Shown one piece after another: positions 5,268 through 5,513 of a stretch of 5,513 bases of DNA. The first letter of the stretch is position 1; the number at the start of each line of letters is the position of its first letter. A program made the position numbers and the translations under genes. The stretch is from positions 1-5,513 of the forward strand of contig JBBRUT010000200.1 of assembly GCA_038247555.1 (NCBI GenBank), in the 5' to 3' direction. The notes beneath the pieces were generated by a model, which saw only the letters and a list, made by a program, of their open reading frames with translations, did no database searches and was not told the origin of the DNA. The stretch comes from JAHBXL01 sp038247555. Lineage in GTDB: Bacteria; Planctomycetota; Phycisphaerae; Phycisphaerales; UBA1924.

Positions 5268-5308
5268 TACGCAGAGAGCGCAGAGGATTCGCAGAGAGCG
5301 CAGAGAAG
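5268..5308 (+). repeat. 41-bp GCAGAG-type purine-rich element, copy A
   Basis: Starts TACGCAGAG and ends GCGCAGAGAAG, 39 nt after the trpS stop, in the sense orientation. Internally it is a tandem: GCAGAGAGCGCAGAG occurs twice (5271-5285 and 5291-5305), 20 bp apart, and GCAGAG four times with 9- to 11-bp steps. It lies in a 136-bp convergent gap, so it could act in 3'-end formation, but no U-run or strong stem is seen. It shares both ends and its length with 489-529 on the minus strand. Confidence 0.7.
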
Positions 5309-5365
5309 CAGCGCGGCGATGCCGGTTGCCGCGACGGGCGGGGGAGGGAAGGACTGAGCACTGAG

Positions 5366-5513
5366 TCAGCCGTCAGTGTCATCCGGCGGGTCGTGGTGGC
5401 CGCCGGGGGTGTTGTCGTCGCCGCGGGTGTTGTTCTGTTGGCCCTCGCGGGTGTTGAGGGTTTCGATGTTGTCGATGAGCCAGGGGTGGGAAGCTGATTC
5501 GCGGATGAAGTGG
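5366..5513 (-). CDS. 3' end of an unrecognised gene, cut by the right edge
   Basis: A minus-strand frame enters from the right edge and stays open for 48 codons to TGA (5366-5368). It has the strong C/G third-position bias of the other genes here, which supports it as real coding sequence. The visible C-terminus starts HFIRESASHPWLIDNIETLN and then becomes a hydrophilic tail rich in Asp, Asn, Gly, His and Thr, ending DDTDG. The last ~28 residues look disordered and acidic. I do not recognise a family. It is convergent with trpS. A 6-bp inverted repeat, CACTGA/TCAGTG (5359-5378), encloses the stop codon. Overlapping plus-strand frames in this stretch look like shadows. Confidence 0.6.
   Translation of the reverse strand, partial: HFIRESASHPWLIDNIETLNTREGQQNNTRGDDNTPGGHHDPPDDTDG

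Noticed and set aside
5268..5308. CRISPR array
   Set aside because: The repeats are short, purine-rich and spaced by 9-20 bp with no unique spacers; they are tandem GCAGAG units.
5230..5365. Intrinsic terminator for trpS
   Set aside because: Only a 5-bp stem (GCACG/CGTGC, 5234-5254) without a U-run was found; not enough to call.
5147..5497. Plus-strand frame with a hydrophobic Val/Ala stretch at its end, resembling a membrane segment
   Set aside because: The front is the shadow of trpS and the repeat; the hydrophobic part is opposite the partial minus-strand gene, whose codon bias is much better.

Overview
GC-rich bacterial DNA with four complete recognisable protein genes, one small secreted ORF, and two genes cut by the window edges. 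Organism: a high-GC bacterium. A planctomycete, perhaps of the Phycisphaerae type, fits the gene set (FabF-family pair, GxxExxY protein, weak use of Shine-Dalgarno sites). This is an inference from style, not from a marker gene.

Layout, left to right. (1) 1-268, minus strand: the first ~23 codons of a gene leaving the left edge, preceded by a 50-residue ORF with a clear signal peptide and a strong AAAGGAG ribosome site. (2) 269-555: no gene; small repeats and a 41-bp GCAGAG-type element. (3) 556-1899, minus: a beta-ketoacyl-ACP synthase (KAS, FabF-like) with its full Cys-His-Lys-His active site. (4) 2036-2614, minus: a GxxExxY-family protein with a Gly-rich tail at its N-terminus and apparently lost nuclease residues. 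(5) 2757-4085, minus: a second KAS-fold protein in which all four catalytic positions are replaced (Cys to Glu, His to Met, Lys to Thr, His to Asn). It therefore looks like a chain-length-factor-type partner rather than an enzyme. (6) 4086-4152: a 67-bp divergent promoter region. (7) 4153-5229, plus: trpS, tryptophanyl-tRNA synthetase. (8) 5230-5365: convergent intergenic region with a second 41-bp GCAGAG element. (9) 5366-5513, minus: the last 48 codons of an unrecognised gene entering from the right.

How the genes may work together: the active and inactive KAS genes lie on the same strand with only the GxxExxY gene between them. They probably form an alpha/beta condensing-enzyme heterodimer, as in type II polyketide, aryl polyene or specialised fatty-acid systems. 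No acyl carrier protein, ketoreductase or dehydratase gene is visible, so the product cannot be named. trpS is a housekeeping gene on the other strand.

The most notable points are the wholly dead KAS paralogue, the degenerate GxxExxY protein between the pair, and the purine-rich GCAGAG elements that follow three of the four main genes on the sense strand.
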